A stretch of 64,000 bases of DNA from assembly GCA_965222505.1 (NCBI GenBank), contig OZ244956.1, positions 1,302,001 through 1,366,000 of the forward strand. Direction: 5' to 3'. The translations under genes and the position numbers were made by a program. The notes below the pieces were generated by a model that worked only from the letters and a program-made list of their open reading frames with translations, was not told the DNA's origin and ran no database searches. The stretch's first letter is position 1. Every line of letters begins with the position of its first letter. Shown piece after piece: positions 1-9,669 of this stretch. The DNA is from G965222505 sp965222505 (lineage in GTDB: Bacteria > Bacteroidota > Rhodothermia > Rhodothermales > DATKEJ01).

Positions 1-323
1 AAGGCGCGGGTGCCCATCCGTCTGCCCGTTTCCAGTTCGACCACATGGATTTCCCCTTTCCGCGTGGGAATAAACAACTTCCCGTCGGCCGCCAACGGCG
101 AGCCAGCGCTAAACCCGGCCCCGGCATTAAACCGCCAGACCTGTTCCAGCGGTGGGACAAGCGTGGCCGCAGGTAAATACCGCCCCCGTTCCGGCGTCCC
201 GCTTTCGGTCAACCAATCGGAATCAGTCGTGACCAACGGGTGCCGAAACCGAAGTGTTGTGCATCCGGCCAACAGCAGCACCGCCACAAGACCCAACTTT
301 CCGTATCGATTTATATCTATCAT
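1..323 (-). CDS. Beta-propeller (PQQ-like) lipoprotein, N-terminal part only
   Basis: The reading frame starts with ATG at 323 and runs off the left edge of the window. It begins with a short basic N-terminus, a hydrophobic stretch and the lipobox LLAGC (Cys about residue 21), so the product should be an outer-membrane or periplasmic lipoprotein. The visible part ends with segments such as VWRFNAGAGFSAGSPLAADG and LFIPTRKGEIHVVELETG, the blade pattern of PQQ-like/BamB-type propellers. Only about 107 residues are visible, so the number of blades and the function cannot be judged. Confidence 0.7.
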   Translation of the reverse strand, partial: MIDINRYGKLGLVAVLLLAGCTTLRFRHPLVTTDSDWLTESGTPERGRYLPAATLVPPLEQVWRFNAGAGFSAGSPLAADGKLFIPTRKGEIHVVELETGRRMGTRA

Positions 324-330
324 TTTATAC

Positions 331-390
331 GTATTGCGTATTGCGTATTGCGTGAATCGATACCAAGATCACGCAACACGTAACACGTTT
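331..390. repeat. Intergenic array with 7-bp period
   Basis: GTATTGC occurs three times in tandem from 331, followed by GTGAATC. An inverted relative follows at 370-390 as CACGCAA, CACGTAA, CACGTTT. The array sits between two head-to-tail minus-strand genes. It is one of about ten loci in the window with different words but the same 7-bp period. Confidence 0.75.
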
Positions 391-428
391 CCGGCAGTAC
401 ACATGATGTATTGTTCAACATGTACCCG

Positions 429-3386
429 TCAAAAATCCCATCCGAAGAAAAACTGCCCGAACCGTTCTTTCTCCCAATCCTTTGCGCCATTGCTGAACCG
501 GTAGCCGATATCATACCGCAGGATCAGGCCACCGAACAGGTTAAGCCGGAAGCCGAGCCCTGAGGAACCGATGGTATCACCGGTGTACAGCAGCGGCTCT
601 GCGTCGTTGTATTTAAAGTTCCAGGCATGGGCCATGTCGAAGAACAGCGCCCCACGCAGGTTCACGATGCCAAACGGCACCAGAATGGGTAGGTATCGGC
701 CGGGCTGGTTCAGGATCGGGAAGCGGAGTTCATGCGAGGTGAACCACATTTTACGGCCCCGCACATCCCAGAGTGGGTAGCCCCGCAAGTCCCAGCTTCC
801 GCCCAACACAAACAGCCGGGCTTCCTGCCCTTCATTCATTTGGAAGAGGCCGCGCGAGGCGAAGGTCACTTCGGGAATGATGCGCCAGTACTTTCGGATG
901 TCGGCGGCAAGGGTAAAGTAACTGACGTTGGAATATTTGATGTCCGTCGTATACGCCGCCGTCAGATTGGCCCGCCAACCTTCAATGGGGCCATTGTAAT
1001 GGTAGAGGGCGTTATCATGCACCAATGCGATACTATTTGAGAGCAACAGGGCCTTTCGCTGGATGTTACGAATGCTGATCTCTTTATCGCTCCAGGACAA
1101 CGAGGTATTCAGCTCAATCCGCCGAAACTTGGAAATAGGATAGGCCAAGGCTCCAAAGCCCCCCCAGATGGTTTCCCAGAAAATCGGGAAGGTCGTATCG
1201 GCGAGGGGATCGGTGATGTCGTAGCGCAAGCCGCCGAAGCGGTAGATGCCATAGGCCGTGTTGGTGCGCCGGTGCAATTGTAGCCGGGAGACCGAGAAGT
1301 TCAGGCTCCGCAGGAAATTGCCCTGAGCACGGGAATTGCTGAACAGGGTGAAGTACCAGTAGTCGTCCCCCATCATGTCCGAAAGCGCCACAAACGCACC
1401 GCCGTTGGTACCCCAAACCGGGTTGTTGTTGACCTGGCTCTGGGCGATGTCAAGTTGGTAATGCTTTTTGTAGCGTACCTTCTCCGCCCCAAGTTCTTGC
1501 CCCATCTTGTTGAAGGCCCACGGCGTGCCGACGCGGTCGAAGCGGGAAACTGCCGTTTTACGCGGTTCCGCAACCAGGGAATCGACATCGCTGATGTTGC
1601 GGATCGAGAAAGAGAAATGCTCAAACGCCGTGAACAGCAGGCGGCCATCATCGGTCCAGACCGGGTCGAACGCTGCCGAGGTGAGGTTGGTCAACTTGTG
1701 GACGGGCCGCGCCAGGGAGGTCCGCAGTTTGGTAGCATTTACAAGACCAACCGAGGCCAACGCTTCCGAACCCATGTCCAGCTGCGTGGCATCGGCCACC
1801 CACAGGTCTTGCGCGCTGTAGCGGCCCGTGCTGTCCGGGCGGGTGCTGGTAAAGACTACATATTGACCATCCGGACTCCAACTCGGCGAGAGGTCATGTT
1901 GATGACCGTAGGTCAGGTACCGGATGTGATCATCTTCTAGGTCATAGATGAACAGGTTGTAGGCATTGTCCTTACCCTCTGATGTGCGGTCTGAGGAAAA
2001 GGCCACGTACCGGCCATCCGGGCTCCAGCTGGGGTCGCGGTCGTCATAGGCATCATTCGTGAGCCGCCGCAGCAGATCCTCCTGAATGTCGTACTGGTAG
2101 AGGTCTGTGAAGCCGGACTTATCGATGGAGGTGAACACCAGTTGATTGCCCTCCGGATTCCAGCTTGGGGAATAGACGGCCACCAATTCCGGGAAGCGAT
2201 AGGTGGAGAGCAGGCGTTCTTCTTCCAGGTCGTAGATATGGACTACGTCCTGTTTACCGCTTTTGGTGACGAAGGCCAGTTTGCCATCGGCAGACACATC
2301 AATCCGACTTTCCAGAACATGGAAGGCTTCAAACCGGGAATCCCGTTCCCCTTCGATGATGACCTTGGATTTTTCCAGGGGCCGGTAGGTGGAATCGATG
2401 GGCACGGCAAAGACGTTGCTGTAACCGGTCTTGTTGCCCACATAGTAGATCCAGCGTTCGCCGTTTTGCTTTTGGTACAGGACCGGCTTGGCGCTAAATC
2501 CTTTGGCCGAGATGCCGCCTGCGATCAGGGTGGGCACGTCGATGTCTTCGAGCATGGGATAATATTGCGCACGCACCCATTCATCCCAGTGGGTGGAAAT
2601 GTCGGTATAGGATTCATGGAGGGTGACTTCCATGACCTTTCGGAAGTCCCGGTCTTTCCAGACATTTTCCAGGAGGCGGAGGACTTTATCATCGCCGTAT
2701 TCTTCGGCAATGAACCGGAGAACGGCCTCCCCCTGTTTGTACATCAGGTACGTACCGTTGATGCGAAACATGTTGGCCAGAGGGACGAGAAAATTGGAGG
2801 CAACGGCATCCCGAATGACCATTTCATGCTGGTAGTCTGGGGGGCCAGACCAATATTCAGCAAGGCCTTCGGTGAACCACAGCGGTAAGAACCGATCCAG
2901 GGGTTTCCGGTGGTCCCGCATGACGCGCAGCACCTTGGAGTAGGTGAAGACATGAACGAGTTCATGCCGGATGACACGGCGAAAACGGTGCAAATTGCCG
3001 TTGGCCGGGACCACCACCCGGCCTTTGAGAAATTCAAAGAACCCACCGACGCCGTCCGGGATGAAGCCCGACGTGACGTTCGTCTGCTTAAAGTGCAGAT
3101 TGGAGGAGTAGAAGATCATCGGGACCCGATGATTGAGCGACAGGTCAAACCGGTGTTCGAGTTCGGTATAAACCGTCTCGGCGAAGGCCGCGCCCATCTC
3201 GGCCAACTCCTGCATTTCCGGGTAGTGGTAGATATCGAAGTGTTCAGTCTTGAGGATTTCCCACTCAAAGTCCTCGTACTGGACTTTGTTACGACCGAAA
3301 TGATAGCCATACTGGGCCGATGCCGTAGGGACGATCAAGAACAGGCAACAGCCCCACAACAAAGCGACACTAAAAAGTCGACACAT
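429..3386 (-). CDS. Outer-membrane protein with metallopeptidase-like, TolB-like propeller and beta-barrel domains
   Basis: The 985-residue protein opens with a signal peptide ending ASAQ (residue 25). Residues about 30-270 resemble the peptidase MA-like fold, with HELVH at 141-145 and a downstream WFTEGLAEYW that could supply the third zinc ligand. Residues about 350-620 carry repeated 'SPSWSPDGxxVxFTS' blades (PD40/TolB-type propeller). The last 280 residues are rich in alternating beta-strand patterns and end in FFFGWDF, with a terminal Phe as in BamA/Omp85-like barrels. This architecture is common in Bacteroidota; its physiological substrate is not known to me. The HExxH motif suggests the peptidase part may be active, but this is inference. 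Confidence 0.85.
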   Translation of the reverse strand: MCRLFSVALLWGCCLFLIVPTASAQYGYHFGRNKVQYEDFEWEILKTEHFDIYHYPEMQELAEMGAAFAETVYTELEHRFDLSLNHRVPMIFYSSNLHFKQTNVTSGFIPDGVGGFFEFLKGRVVVPANGNLHRFRRVIRHELVHVFTYSKVLRVMRDHRKPLDRFLPLWFTEGLAEYWSGPPDYQHEMVIRDAVASNFLVPLANMFRINGTYLMYKQGEAVLRFIAEEYGDDKVLRLLENVWKDRDFRKVMEVTLHESYTDISTHWDEWVRAQYYPMLEDIDVPTLIAGGISAKGFSAKPVLYQKQNGERWIYYVGNKTGYSNVFAVPIDSTYRPLEKSKVIIEGERDSRFEAFHVLESRIDVSADGKLAFVTKSGKQDVVHIYDLEEERLLSTYRFPELVAVYSPSWNPEGNQLVFTSIDKSGFTDLYQYDIQEDLLRRLTNDAYDDRDPSWSPDGRYVAFSSDRTSEGKDNAYNLFIYDLEDDHIRYLTYGHQHDLSPSWSPDGQYVVFTSTRPDSTGRYSAQDLWVADATQLDMGSEALASVGLVNATKLRTSLARPVHKLTNLTSAAFDPVWTDDGRLLFTAFEHFSFSIRNISDVDSLVAEPRKTAVSRFDRVGTPWAFNKMGQELGAEKVRYKKHYQLDIAQSQVNNNPVWGTNGGAFVALSDMMGDDYWYFTLFSNSRAQGNFLRSLNFSVSRLQLHRRTNTAYGIYRFGGLRYDITDPLADTTFPIFWETIWGGFGALAYPISKFRRIELNTSLSWSDKEISIRNIQRKALLLSNSIALVHDNALYHYNGPIEGWRANLTAAYTTDIKYSNVSYFTLAADIRKYWRIIPEVTFASRGLFQMNEGQEARLFVLGGSWDLRGYPLWDVRGRKMWFTSHELRFPILNQPGRYLPILVPFGIVNLRGALFFDMAHAWNFKYNDAEPLLYTGDTIGSSGLGFRLNLFGGLILRYDIGYRFSNGAKDWEKERFGQFFFGWDF

Positions 3387-3832
3387 ACCCTTCCGTGCGA
3401 TCTTGAAGCAACGGCACTGCCGCTACATTAGGTTGGTGAGTAGCAGGCGGTGTGCGTCATGCAACGCCAACCGCCTGTCAGTAAGGCCGCACCATATTGT
3501 GGCGAGGTCACGGCCTCCAGGCGTATGGGATAACGAGCGTAAAGGGAGAAGCCGTCTGAAAGACCATAACGCCTTGGAGGGTTCGCCTACGCTGGATCTT
3601 CACAGCCCGTTCCATATGCATATCGTTTTGCCCTGCATCTTCGAGATTTGGCCCAAGCCCGGCAACAGCCTATGCCCGTACATCGACGCCGTCCAGTATA
3701 GCGAAAAATAGCGAGATTACGCTATATTGCATTAACACCGATGCAACTTTCCTGGGCAGAGCATGGCACAGGGTCATTCCCTTGAAGATCTCTCACTGCG
3801 CTCGGGATAGGTGCCCTTTGGGTAGGGCAGTG
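3387..3832. other. 446-bp intergenic stretch without a recognisable gene
   Basis: No convincing coding sequence was found. The only structure seen is a short dyad, TATAGCG (3697-3703) facing CGCTATA (3720-3726). A 15-bp word, ATCTCGCTATTTTTC, is present here on the minus strand and again on the plus strand near 38,200. The stretch should hold the promoter of the minus-strand gene ending at 429 and the 3' region of the amidohydrolase gene. Confidence 0.5.
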
Positions 3833-5491
3833 TTATTCTCGGTTAAACATTTTTTGTCCTCCGACCACGGTCTGGATCACCTCAACATCCCGAATGGCTG
3901 CGGGTTCGATTTCAAACAGATTCTTGGACAGCACGGCAAAATCGGCCCACATGCCTGGCTTGAGTACACCTACCTTCCCTTCCTGGAATCCAGCATAGGC
4001 ATTGGCCGACGTATACGCCCGAAGGGCTTCTTCCACCGTAATCTTTTCAGCCGGAACCCAGCCATCCGGGTTTGCCCCGTCCAGGGTTTGGCGCGTCACG
4101 GCAGCATATATCCCTTCCAGGGGGCTTAATGGGGCCACAGTCCAGTCTGAGCCAAAAGTCAAAGAGGCGCCAGCATCAAGCAAGGAACGGAAGGCATAGG
4201 TGGTCTTGATTCGCTCCGGCCCGATGCGCTTTTCGGCCCAACGCCCGTCATCAATGGCGTGGTAAGGTTGCATGGAGGGCACTACCCCTTGCGCGGCAAA
4301 CCGGCTGAGGGCAACCCGGCTCAAGTGCTGAGCATGTTCGATCCGAAAGCGCCGGTCCCGAGGGCCGTTTTGCGCTTCGGCTTCGGCAAATACATCGAGC
4401 AGCCAATCGTTGGCCCGATCGCCGATGGCATGGATGGCCAGATGCAACCCGGCGGCATCGGCGTTGAGGATGTTTTCGCGGAGGGCGGTGGTATCCGTCA
4501 CGATCAGGCCAGCCGTTTCGGGTTCATCGGCATAGGGGTCGTAGAACCAGGCGGTGGTCGAGCCGAGGGAACCATCGACAAATCCTTTGAGGCCCCCCCA
4601 CCGTAGCCAGTCCGAGCCGGCACCGTTTTGCGCAACAAACTCGGCCATCCGCTCCCAGGTACGGATGGGCACCAGGCCATACAGCCGGATCTTCAATCGG
4701 CCGTCGGCTTCGGCCCGGCCATGAGCGGCCAGATCGATCCATCCTCCGAAGCTGCCCACGTCATGCACCTGCGTTAAACCCAGCGAAAGCGCATGGGCGA
4801 TGGCGCGGTCCAGCGCTTCGTCCTGCTCGGCCTCGGTGGGGTCTGGCATGACGGCATAGACCAGATCCATCGCCGTGTCTTTCAAAACCCCCGTCGGTTC
4901 CCCCGTGTTGGGATCACGCACGATGGTGCCGCCATCCGGGTCTTCGGTCTCCTGGGTGATGCCCGCCATCTCCAGCACCACAGCATTGGCAAGCGCCATG
5001 TGCCCGTCCAGCCGGTTCACGAATACGGGATGTTCGGGCGTGAGGTCGTCAATCCAACCGCGCTGTGGCAGTTCACCACCCCAGGCTTCGTGGTCCCAAT
5101 CCCCGCCTGTAATCCAGCGGCCTGCGGGTATGGATGCGGCAAACGCCCCGATCCGGTCGGCAAATTCGTTGGGTGAATCAGCGGAGCGCAAGTCCACACT
5201 CGCCAGTTGGAAGCCGCCACTAAGGAAATGGGTATGGTTGTCGATAAACCCTGGCACCACAAATTGCCCCTCCAAATCGACAACCTCCGTGCCGGGTCCT
5301 TTGAGGGCATCGAGTTGGGCCGTGGTGCCAACCGCCGTCAGATTGCCGTCTTTGACGGCCAGGGCCTCGGCCCAGGGATGGGCTTCATCCCCCGTCCAGA
5401 CAATGGCGTTGGTATACAAAACATCCGGGCCTTCAGGTGCGATACACCCCACAAGGCTGAGCATCAGCATTGACATTAATCGAACCTTCAT
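3833..5491 (-). CDS. Amidohydrolase 3 family lipoprotein (YtcJ-like metal-dependent hydrolase)
   Basis: The start at 5491 gives MKVRLMSMLMLSLVGC, a lipoprotein signal with lipobox LVGC; the longer upstream frame is arginine-rich and overlaps the next gene, so it was rejected. The 552-residue product carries amidohydrolase-superfamily metal motifs: NHTHFL near the N-terminus, AIHAIGDRAND, RIEHAQHL and FGSDWTVAPLSP (catalytic Asp). This matches the PF07969 YtcJ group, whose members hydrolyse amide or ester bonds of small molecules; the substrate cannot be named. It lies 11 bp downstream of the K+ channel gene on the same strand and could be co-transcribed. Confidence 0.88.
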   Translation of the reverse strand: MKVRLMSMLMLSLVGCIAPEGPDVLYTNAIVWTGDEAHPWAEALAVKDGNLTAVGTTAQLDALKGPGTEVVDLEGQFVVPGFIDNHTHFLSGGFQLASVDLRSADSPNEFADRIGAFAASIPAGRWITGGDWDHEAWGGELPQRGWIDDLTPEHPVFVNRLDGHMALANAVVLEMAGITQETEDPDGGTIVRDPNTGEPTGVLKDTAMDLVYAVMPDPTEAEQDEALDRAIAHALSLGLTQVHDVGSFGGWIDLAAHGRAEADGRLKIRLYGLVPIRTWERMAEFVAQNGAGSDWLRWGGLKGFVDGSLGSTTAWFYDPYADEPETAGLIVTDTTALRENILNADAAGLHLAIHAIGDRANDWLLDVFAEAEAQNGPRDRRFRIEHAQHLSRVALSRFAAQGVVPSMQPYHAIDDGRWAEKRIGPERIKTTYAFRSLLDAGASLTFGSDWTVAPLSPLEGIYAAVTRQTLDGANPDGWVPAEKITVEEALRAYTSANAYAGFQEGKVGVLKPGMWADFAVLSKNLFEIEPAAIRDVEVIQTVVGGQKMFNRE

Positions 5492-5502
5492 AAGCTTTAT
5501 GT

Positions 5503-6789
5503 TTATCGGTAGGTGCCTTGCCCGTAACGACGGCGGGCTTCGGCTTCGATGGAGGCTACCACGTCCGGGTACCGGGCCACAACGGCATCGTGGGTGGCGC
5601 GGCCGAGGACGTACAAGTCGCAAAACGTTGTGGCCCGGACTGAGGCGGTACGGGGAACGTCCATAAACAGGGCAATCTCCCCGAAAAAGTCCCCCCCGGA
5701 AAGGGTGTTCAGGATTTTCGACTCGTCTGCATCCAGAATCTCGACATCTCCTCTTACGATGAAGTACATCTCTTCACCTGCTTCCCCGCTTCGGAAAATC
5801 CAGTCGCCCGGTGTATAAATGACAGGTTCGAGATGGGCCGCTATGTCGCGCAGAAACGCATCCCCGGCCCCGTGAAACAGCGGGATGCTGTCGAGGGTCT
5901 CCAGTTTCAAACTAGTAGAGACCTCCCGGCGCAAACTCGGCGGCAAGCTTTCAAGAAAGTCGGACTCGTCATACCCCCGCCGTTGCCGCCAGACGAAGGT
6001 ATAATAATTAAAGATTCGCTGCTGTAAGTCTGTCGGAATATGGCGATAGCGGGATGTGACGGCCAGTTGCTCCACCCGTTCCTGGTACAATACCCGGGCC
6101 GGGTCTTTCTTGGACAACAACCCGGCAATGCTCCCGATGATGGTCCCAAAAAAGCCGAAACCAATCAGCATGACCAGCACCGCATACAGCCGTTGCCCAT
6201 TGGTTACCGGTGTGATGTCTCCATACCCGACGCTGGTAACCGTCGTGACCGTCCAGTAGACTGCGCTCATGTAGTTGGTGACCCAGTCAGTATCCGCATC
6301 CATGCCATATACCCCGATCCACCCGATGCTTACCCAGTGGGTAACGAGCAGCATCCAGTACACGATGTAGATGAGCAGCAGAGCGCTGGCAAACCGAAGG
6401 GCACCCTGCCGCCACCAGGAATAAAGGTAGCCGACCTTGACCAGTTTCACGAGTCGAAACATCCCCAACCAGGGGATACCGAAGATCGAAACCAGAGGCA
6501 AAGCCGCGATCACGTCAAAAATGAGCCACCGGCTACGGTACTCCTGTGCCCGATGCTCGGCCTCCACCTGAATCACAGACCCGTACTCCCGGTTCATCAT
6601 GAGGTTGACGATGATGTCAACCCCAAAAAGCACCGTCACGACCCAGGGCATCCACCATAAATCGTACCGGTCCGTAATGGAAAAGAGCAGGTCAAGGGGC
6701 ACATAAACGGCTACGGCCGTTGCCACAAAGACGATCAGAAGGTGCCATACCAACGGCACACGCAAACGCGGCTGAAAGTTGACCTGCAT
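5503..6789 (-). CDS. Cyclic-nucleotide-gated-type potassium channel
   Basis: The 428-residue protein has six hydrophobic segments in the first 230 residues. The pore helix carries TSVGYGD (about 185-191), the K+ selectivity filter. Residues about 305-410 are a cyclic-nucleotide-binding domain with GDFFGEIALF and PRTASVRA, the phosphate-binding cassette including the Arg that contacts the cyclic phosphate. The S4 region (FRLVKLVKVGYL) has only a few basic residues, so voltage sensing may be weak. This fits the prokaryotic CNG/HCN-like family (MlotiK1 relatives): a plasma-membrane K+ channel gated by cAMP or cGMP. Confidence 0.9.
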   Translation of the reverse strand: MQVNFQPRLRVPLVWHLLIVFVATAVAVYVPLDLLFSITDRYDLWWMPWVVTVLFGVDIIVNLMMNREYGSVIQVEAEHRAQEYRSRWLIFDVIAALPLVSIFGIPWLGMFRLVKLVKVGYLYSWWRQGALRFASALLLIYIVYWMLLVTHWVSIGWIGVYGMDADTDWVTNYMSAVYWTVTTVTSVGYGDITPVTNGQRLYAVLVMLIGFGFFGTIIGSIAGLLSKKDPARVLYQERVEQLAVTSRYRHIPTDLQQRIFNYYTFVWRQRRGYDESDFLESLPPSLRREVSTSLKLETLDSIPLFHGAGDAFLRDIAAHLEPVIYTPGDWIFRSGEAGEEMYFIVRGDVEILDADESKILNTLSGGDFFGEIALFMDVPRTASVRATTFCDLYVLGRATHDAVVARYPDVVASIEAEARRRYGQGTYR

Positions 6790-6812
6790 GAGGGCTGGGG
6801 AAGAAAGAGGGG

Positions 6813-7790
6813 CTACGGTTTTTGGTGCGCAGCGGCCTGTTGGATAATGGTATCCAGGTCTTGATCCAGAAGGGTCAGGGCATGGATCACAGTTTCGACG
6901 ACGGCCTCAAAGAACACCGGCTGAATATGGATATAATCGTCCGTGGACTTGTGGTAATCGGCATGGTCTTCGACGCCGAAATATACAAACGGAATATCGG
7001 CTTGATGAAACACGCCATGATCGGAAGCATACGTCCAGTCCTGGCCTGGTGCCTCCGGGTGGCCATCATGGCCGAACTTTAAGGTCAATCGGGCGCTGTC
7101 GGCCACGGTTTTTAGGTAGGATTTGAGGAAGGGATACGGTGTAGTGCCGGCCACATACAGTTCTCCGGCATCGTTGCGCCCGATCATATCCAGATTCACG
7201 TTAAGGGCCATGCGTCCGACGGGAAGCGGTGGATCAGCCAGGAAAGCCGTCGCGCCCTGCAATCCTTTTTCTTCGGCATCCAGCGCAGCGAAGACCATAC
7301 AATGTTCCGGCGGGGTTCGCCGAAAATGAGCCATCGTAGCCAGCATACCGGCTGTACCTGAGGCATTATCATCGGCCCCGTTGTAGACCTTGCCGCTTTG
7401 TATGCCCAGATGGTCGTAGTGGGCCGATACCACAATACACGGGGCGTTCGCGTCCTTCCCCGGCACATAGCCCACTAGGTTGGTCCCTTCAGTGCGTGCA
7501 TCGTTCCACTGGGCCTTGACGGAAAACAACTGGGCATACGCCGAATCGAACGGCGTCAGTCCGTGTGCTTCAAAAACCGAGGTAATGTACGTCTGCGCCT
7601 TCTTACTCCCCGCCGTGCCTGACCCCCGGCCTTCCAGGGAGTCCGCCGATAGCACCTCGATATGCCGTAGCCCTTCAAATACCGGCTCGGCCTCCGCTGC
7701 GGCTTGTTGATGTGGCTGGGCCTTGCAGCTGCCGAGACCCTGGAGCAAAGACAGGTTCAAAAAGATGAGAGATATAGAAATATTACGCAT
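6813..7790 (-). CDS. M28 family zinc aminopeptidase, putative lipoprotein
   Basis: Start 7790 (MRNISISLIFLNL) gives a hydrophobic leader ending GLGSC, a weak lipobox; a start at 7820 would add ten residues of no signal-like character. The M28 metal ligands are all visible: SAHYDHLG, YNGADDNASGT, LDAEEKGLQGA (catalytic Glu pair), NLDMIGRND and YHKSTDDY. The mature part (about 300 residues) is a single peptidase domain of usual length. It would cleave N-terminal residues from extracytoplasmic peptides. The gene starts 8 bp after the stop of the PIN-like gene, but its envelope role suggests it does not belong to that module. Confidence 0.9.
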   Translation of the reverse strand: MRNISISLIFLNLSLLQGLGSCKAQPHQQAAAEAEPVFEGLRHIEVLSADSLEGRGSGTAGSKKAQTYITSVFEAHGLTPFDSAYAQLFSVKAQWNDARTEGTNLVGYVPGKDANAPCIVVSAHYDHLGIQSGKVYNGADDNASGTAGMLATMAHFRRTPPEHCMVFAALDAEEKGLQGATAFLADPPLPVGRMALNVNLDMIGRNDAGELYVAGTTPYPFLKSYLKTVADSARLTLKFGHDGHPEAPGQDWTYASDHGVFHQADIPFVYFGVEDHADYHKSTDDYIHIQPVFFEAVVETVIHALTLLDQDLDTIIQQAAAHQKP

Positions 7791-7797
7791 CTGTTTT

Positions 7798-8259
7798 TCA
7801 AATCTCGGGTCCTCTGTCATACCCGTTCAAATGGTTATCCAACGTCCAGATCAATACCCTTCGTCCACGATTCAGGGTACATTGTTCTTCCCAAATCTTG
7901 ATTATTGACAGGTCAGAAAAGCTGATCTCTCTCATGGCATGTTCTGGAAAAACCGCGAGCCAGTTTGCCAATGCAGTCCGATCATGGAAGGGCGTAGGCG
8001 TCCAGGGACTATCTCCATTGATGGCTTGACGGAGTTGCGTTATAAATCGGTCGGCCAGTTGTCGTCTCTGCCCTCCATCGCCGCAATACGTGATATGATT
8101 TCCCGTTTCATAGACGGCAGCAATCGGTAAAAGGAGTGCGCATCCTTCGTCAATGTATTGCTCAAGTTGATTAAGGCTCTGTCTATGGTGCTGGTTTTTC
8201 CCTGGTATATCCAACAGGTTACAGAAAACTGATGTATCCATAATGACAATGCTAGTCAT
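7798..8259 (-). CDS. PIN-like putative nuclease paired with an AAA ATPase
   Basis: The 153-residue protein starts MTSIVIMDTSVFCNLL, a typical PIN-domain first strand with its acidic residue (D8). Further conserved-type acids follow: AAVYETGNH (Glu), SFSDLSI (Asp) and IWTLDNHL (Asp), giving the D-E-D-D set expected for a metal-dependent PIN RNase. Its ATG overlaps the last codons of the upstream ATPase gene by 4 bp, so the two are translationally coupled. There is no antitoxin-like small gene next to it, unlike VapBC. By analogy with ATPase/nuclease defence pairs such as PtuA/PtuB, it is probably the effector; this is inference from context. Confidence 0.7.
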   Translation of the reverse strand: MTSIVIMDTSVFCNLLDIPGKNQHHRQSLNQLEQYIDEGCALLLPIAAVYETGNHITYCGDGGQRRQLADRFITQLRQAINGDSPWTPTPFHDRTALANWLAVFPEHAMREISFSDLSIIKIWEEQCTLNRGRRVLIWTLDNHLNGYDRGPEI

Positions 8260-9572
8260 ATCGTCTCAACTTGTGTACGGAATGACTCCAGCCATGATTT
8301 GCCGGCCTTTATTTTCTCTTCCTTTGTCCTTTGATGCATTAGGAACTCCTCTAAAATACCTTCCGTCATGAGGTGTCCAATCGGCCCACGCGCAATGAGT
8401 TCAGGATACTCATGTATATCACTCAGCTTGACCAACCGGCTGTCCCCTTGCTCGGGATCTCGATAGCAACAAACCACATCCGGCACTGCTGAAGGCGGTA
8501 AGGCATCTAGCAATGCGGGATTATGGCTCGTCAGAAGTACGCGGAGCTTCCGCAAACGGGCGATGCGCTCAATATTTTCGAGCAGCATTTTTGCCCGGCT
8601 AGGATGGACGCCGTTGTCGATTTCTTCTATAATCACCAGAGCCCCGGCTTTGGCAGAAAGTAGCGCACCGGCCACCGCTAAAACGCGCAGGGTACCGTCA
8701 GATAAAACCGTAACGTCTCGTTCAGTTTTCGCTCCTGCAAAAGACTCTATGAGTTGAAGCATAACTTCGTTGCGTGGTGTTTTCAGGAATTTGATATCGA
8801 CGATGTCTTGTTCCGGTAGTGACCGGATAAAATTGAGCACGTCCTCCTTTTTACCCTGGTTTTTGCACAAATCGAAGAGTACGCTGGACAGGTTGGAGCC
8901 GTCTCCTCTGAGTTCGTTATCGCCAACGAAGTGGTAACGATCCATCTGGCGCGGGACCGGATCCAAGAAGTAGATGTTGCGAAGGGTTTCCTGGTAGGCA
9001 AGCACAATTTCAGGAATCTTCTCCTGTGCCGAACCAGGATTGAAACGAGAAGGTATGTCAAGTTGCGTAAAGACAGCTTGCCGATCTGTACAAGCAATGA
9101 CCGGCTTTCTTCCACCCTGTGCAAAATTGTTGTAGGCTACTGTTACTTCACGGCTGTACTCTTCTGCCGGATGTTTGATCACATAAAGCGGAACCGTACT
9201 CTCCTCGCTGGTGATCTGCTCGTTTACGATTCGTAACTCATCATTTTCCCGGAGCCGCATCTTGATCTCAAAATGCTTCCATTCCGCTACGTTGGAGAGT
9301 GTACAACCAAGAGTTAAGGTAGAATCTGTTGCCTGATCATAGATCAATGTATCCAACTTACCACGAATCGCTACATCGGCTTCTTGGACACGCTCCATGA
9401 TATCATCCAAACGCCGTCCTTCGGCCAGCCATGAGAGAAAACGAATGGCTTCGATGGCATTGCTCTTCCCAGATGCATTCGCACCGATCAAGAGCGTAAG
9501 CGGTGACAGAACCAACTCGCCGTGCTTATAGCTCTTAATATGTTTAAAGAAAATCTTGTCAATCATCTTCAT
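8256..9572 (-). CDS. AAA_21/OLD-like ABC-type ATPase of a probable defence pair
   Basis: Start 9572 (MKMIDKIFFKHIKSY) is chosen because it puts the first beta strand at the N-terminus as in the family; a TTG at 9617 in the same frame would add 15 residues. Walker A is LIGANASGKSNAIEAI, the signature-like region is VLSDGTLRVLAVAGALL, Walker B is ALVIIEEIDNGVHPS, and an H-loop follows in LLTSHNPALLD. The insert between them (about residues 85-300) would form the coiled/arm region. This is the RecF/SMC-type ATPase class widespread in anti-phage systems (PtuA, GajA, RloA-like), but no TOPRIM domain is visible. It overlaps the PIN-like gene by 4 bp. Confidence 0.8.
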   Translation of the reverse strand: MKMIDKIFFKHIKSYKHGELVLSPLTLLIGANASGKSNAIEAIRFLSWLAEGRRLDDIMERVQEADVAIRGKLDTLIYDQATDSTLTLGCTLSNVAEWKHFEIKMRLRENDELRIVNEQITSEESTVPLYVIKHPAEEYSREVTVAYNNFAQGGRKPVIACTDRQAVFTQLDIPSRFNPGSAQEKIPEIVLAYQETLRNIYFLDPVPRQMDRYHFVGDNELRGDGSNLSSVLFDLCKNQGKKEDVLNFIRSLPEQDIVDIKFLKTPRNEVMLQLIESFAGAKTERDVTVLSDGTLRVLAVAGALLSAKAGALVIIEEIDNGVHPSRAKMLLENIERIARLRKLRVLLTSHNPALLDALPPSAVPDVVCCYRDPEQGDSRLVKLSDIHEYPELIARGPIGHLMTEGILEEFLMHQRTKEEKIKAGKSWLESFRTQVETI

Positions 9573-9669
9573 GCAGGTGAATTTGGGAGTCCATTGGTCC
9601 TTAATATCAACCCCCAAGATACGTTTCCTGTATATCCCTTGTCGGGCTTTTTACAGCCGATGTAAAGCA

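Noticed and set aside
2142..2888. Plus-strand 248-codon open frame opposite the TolB/peptidase gene
   Set aside because: It is the shadow of a well-supported minus-strand coding region.
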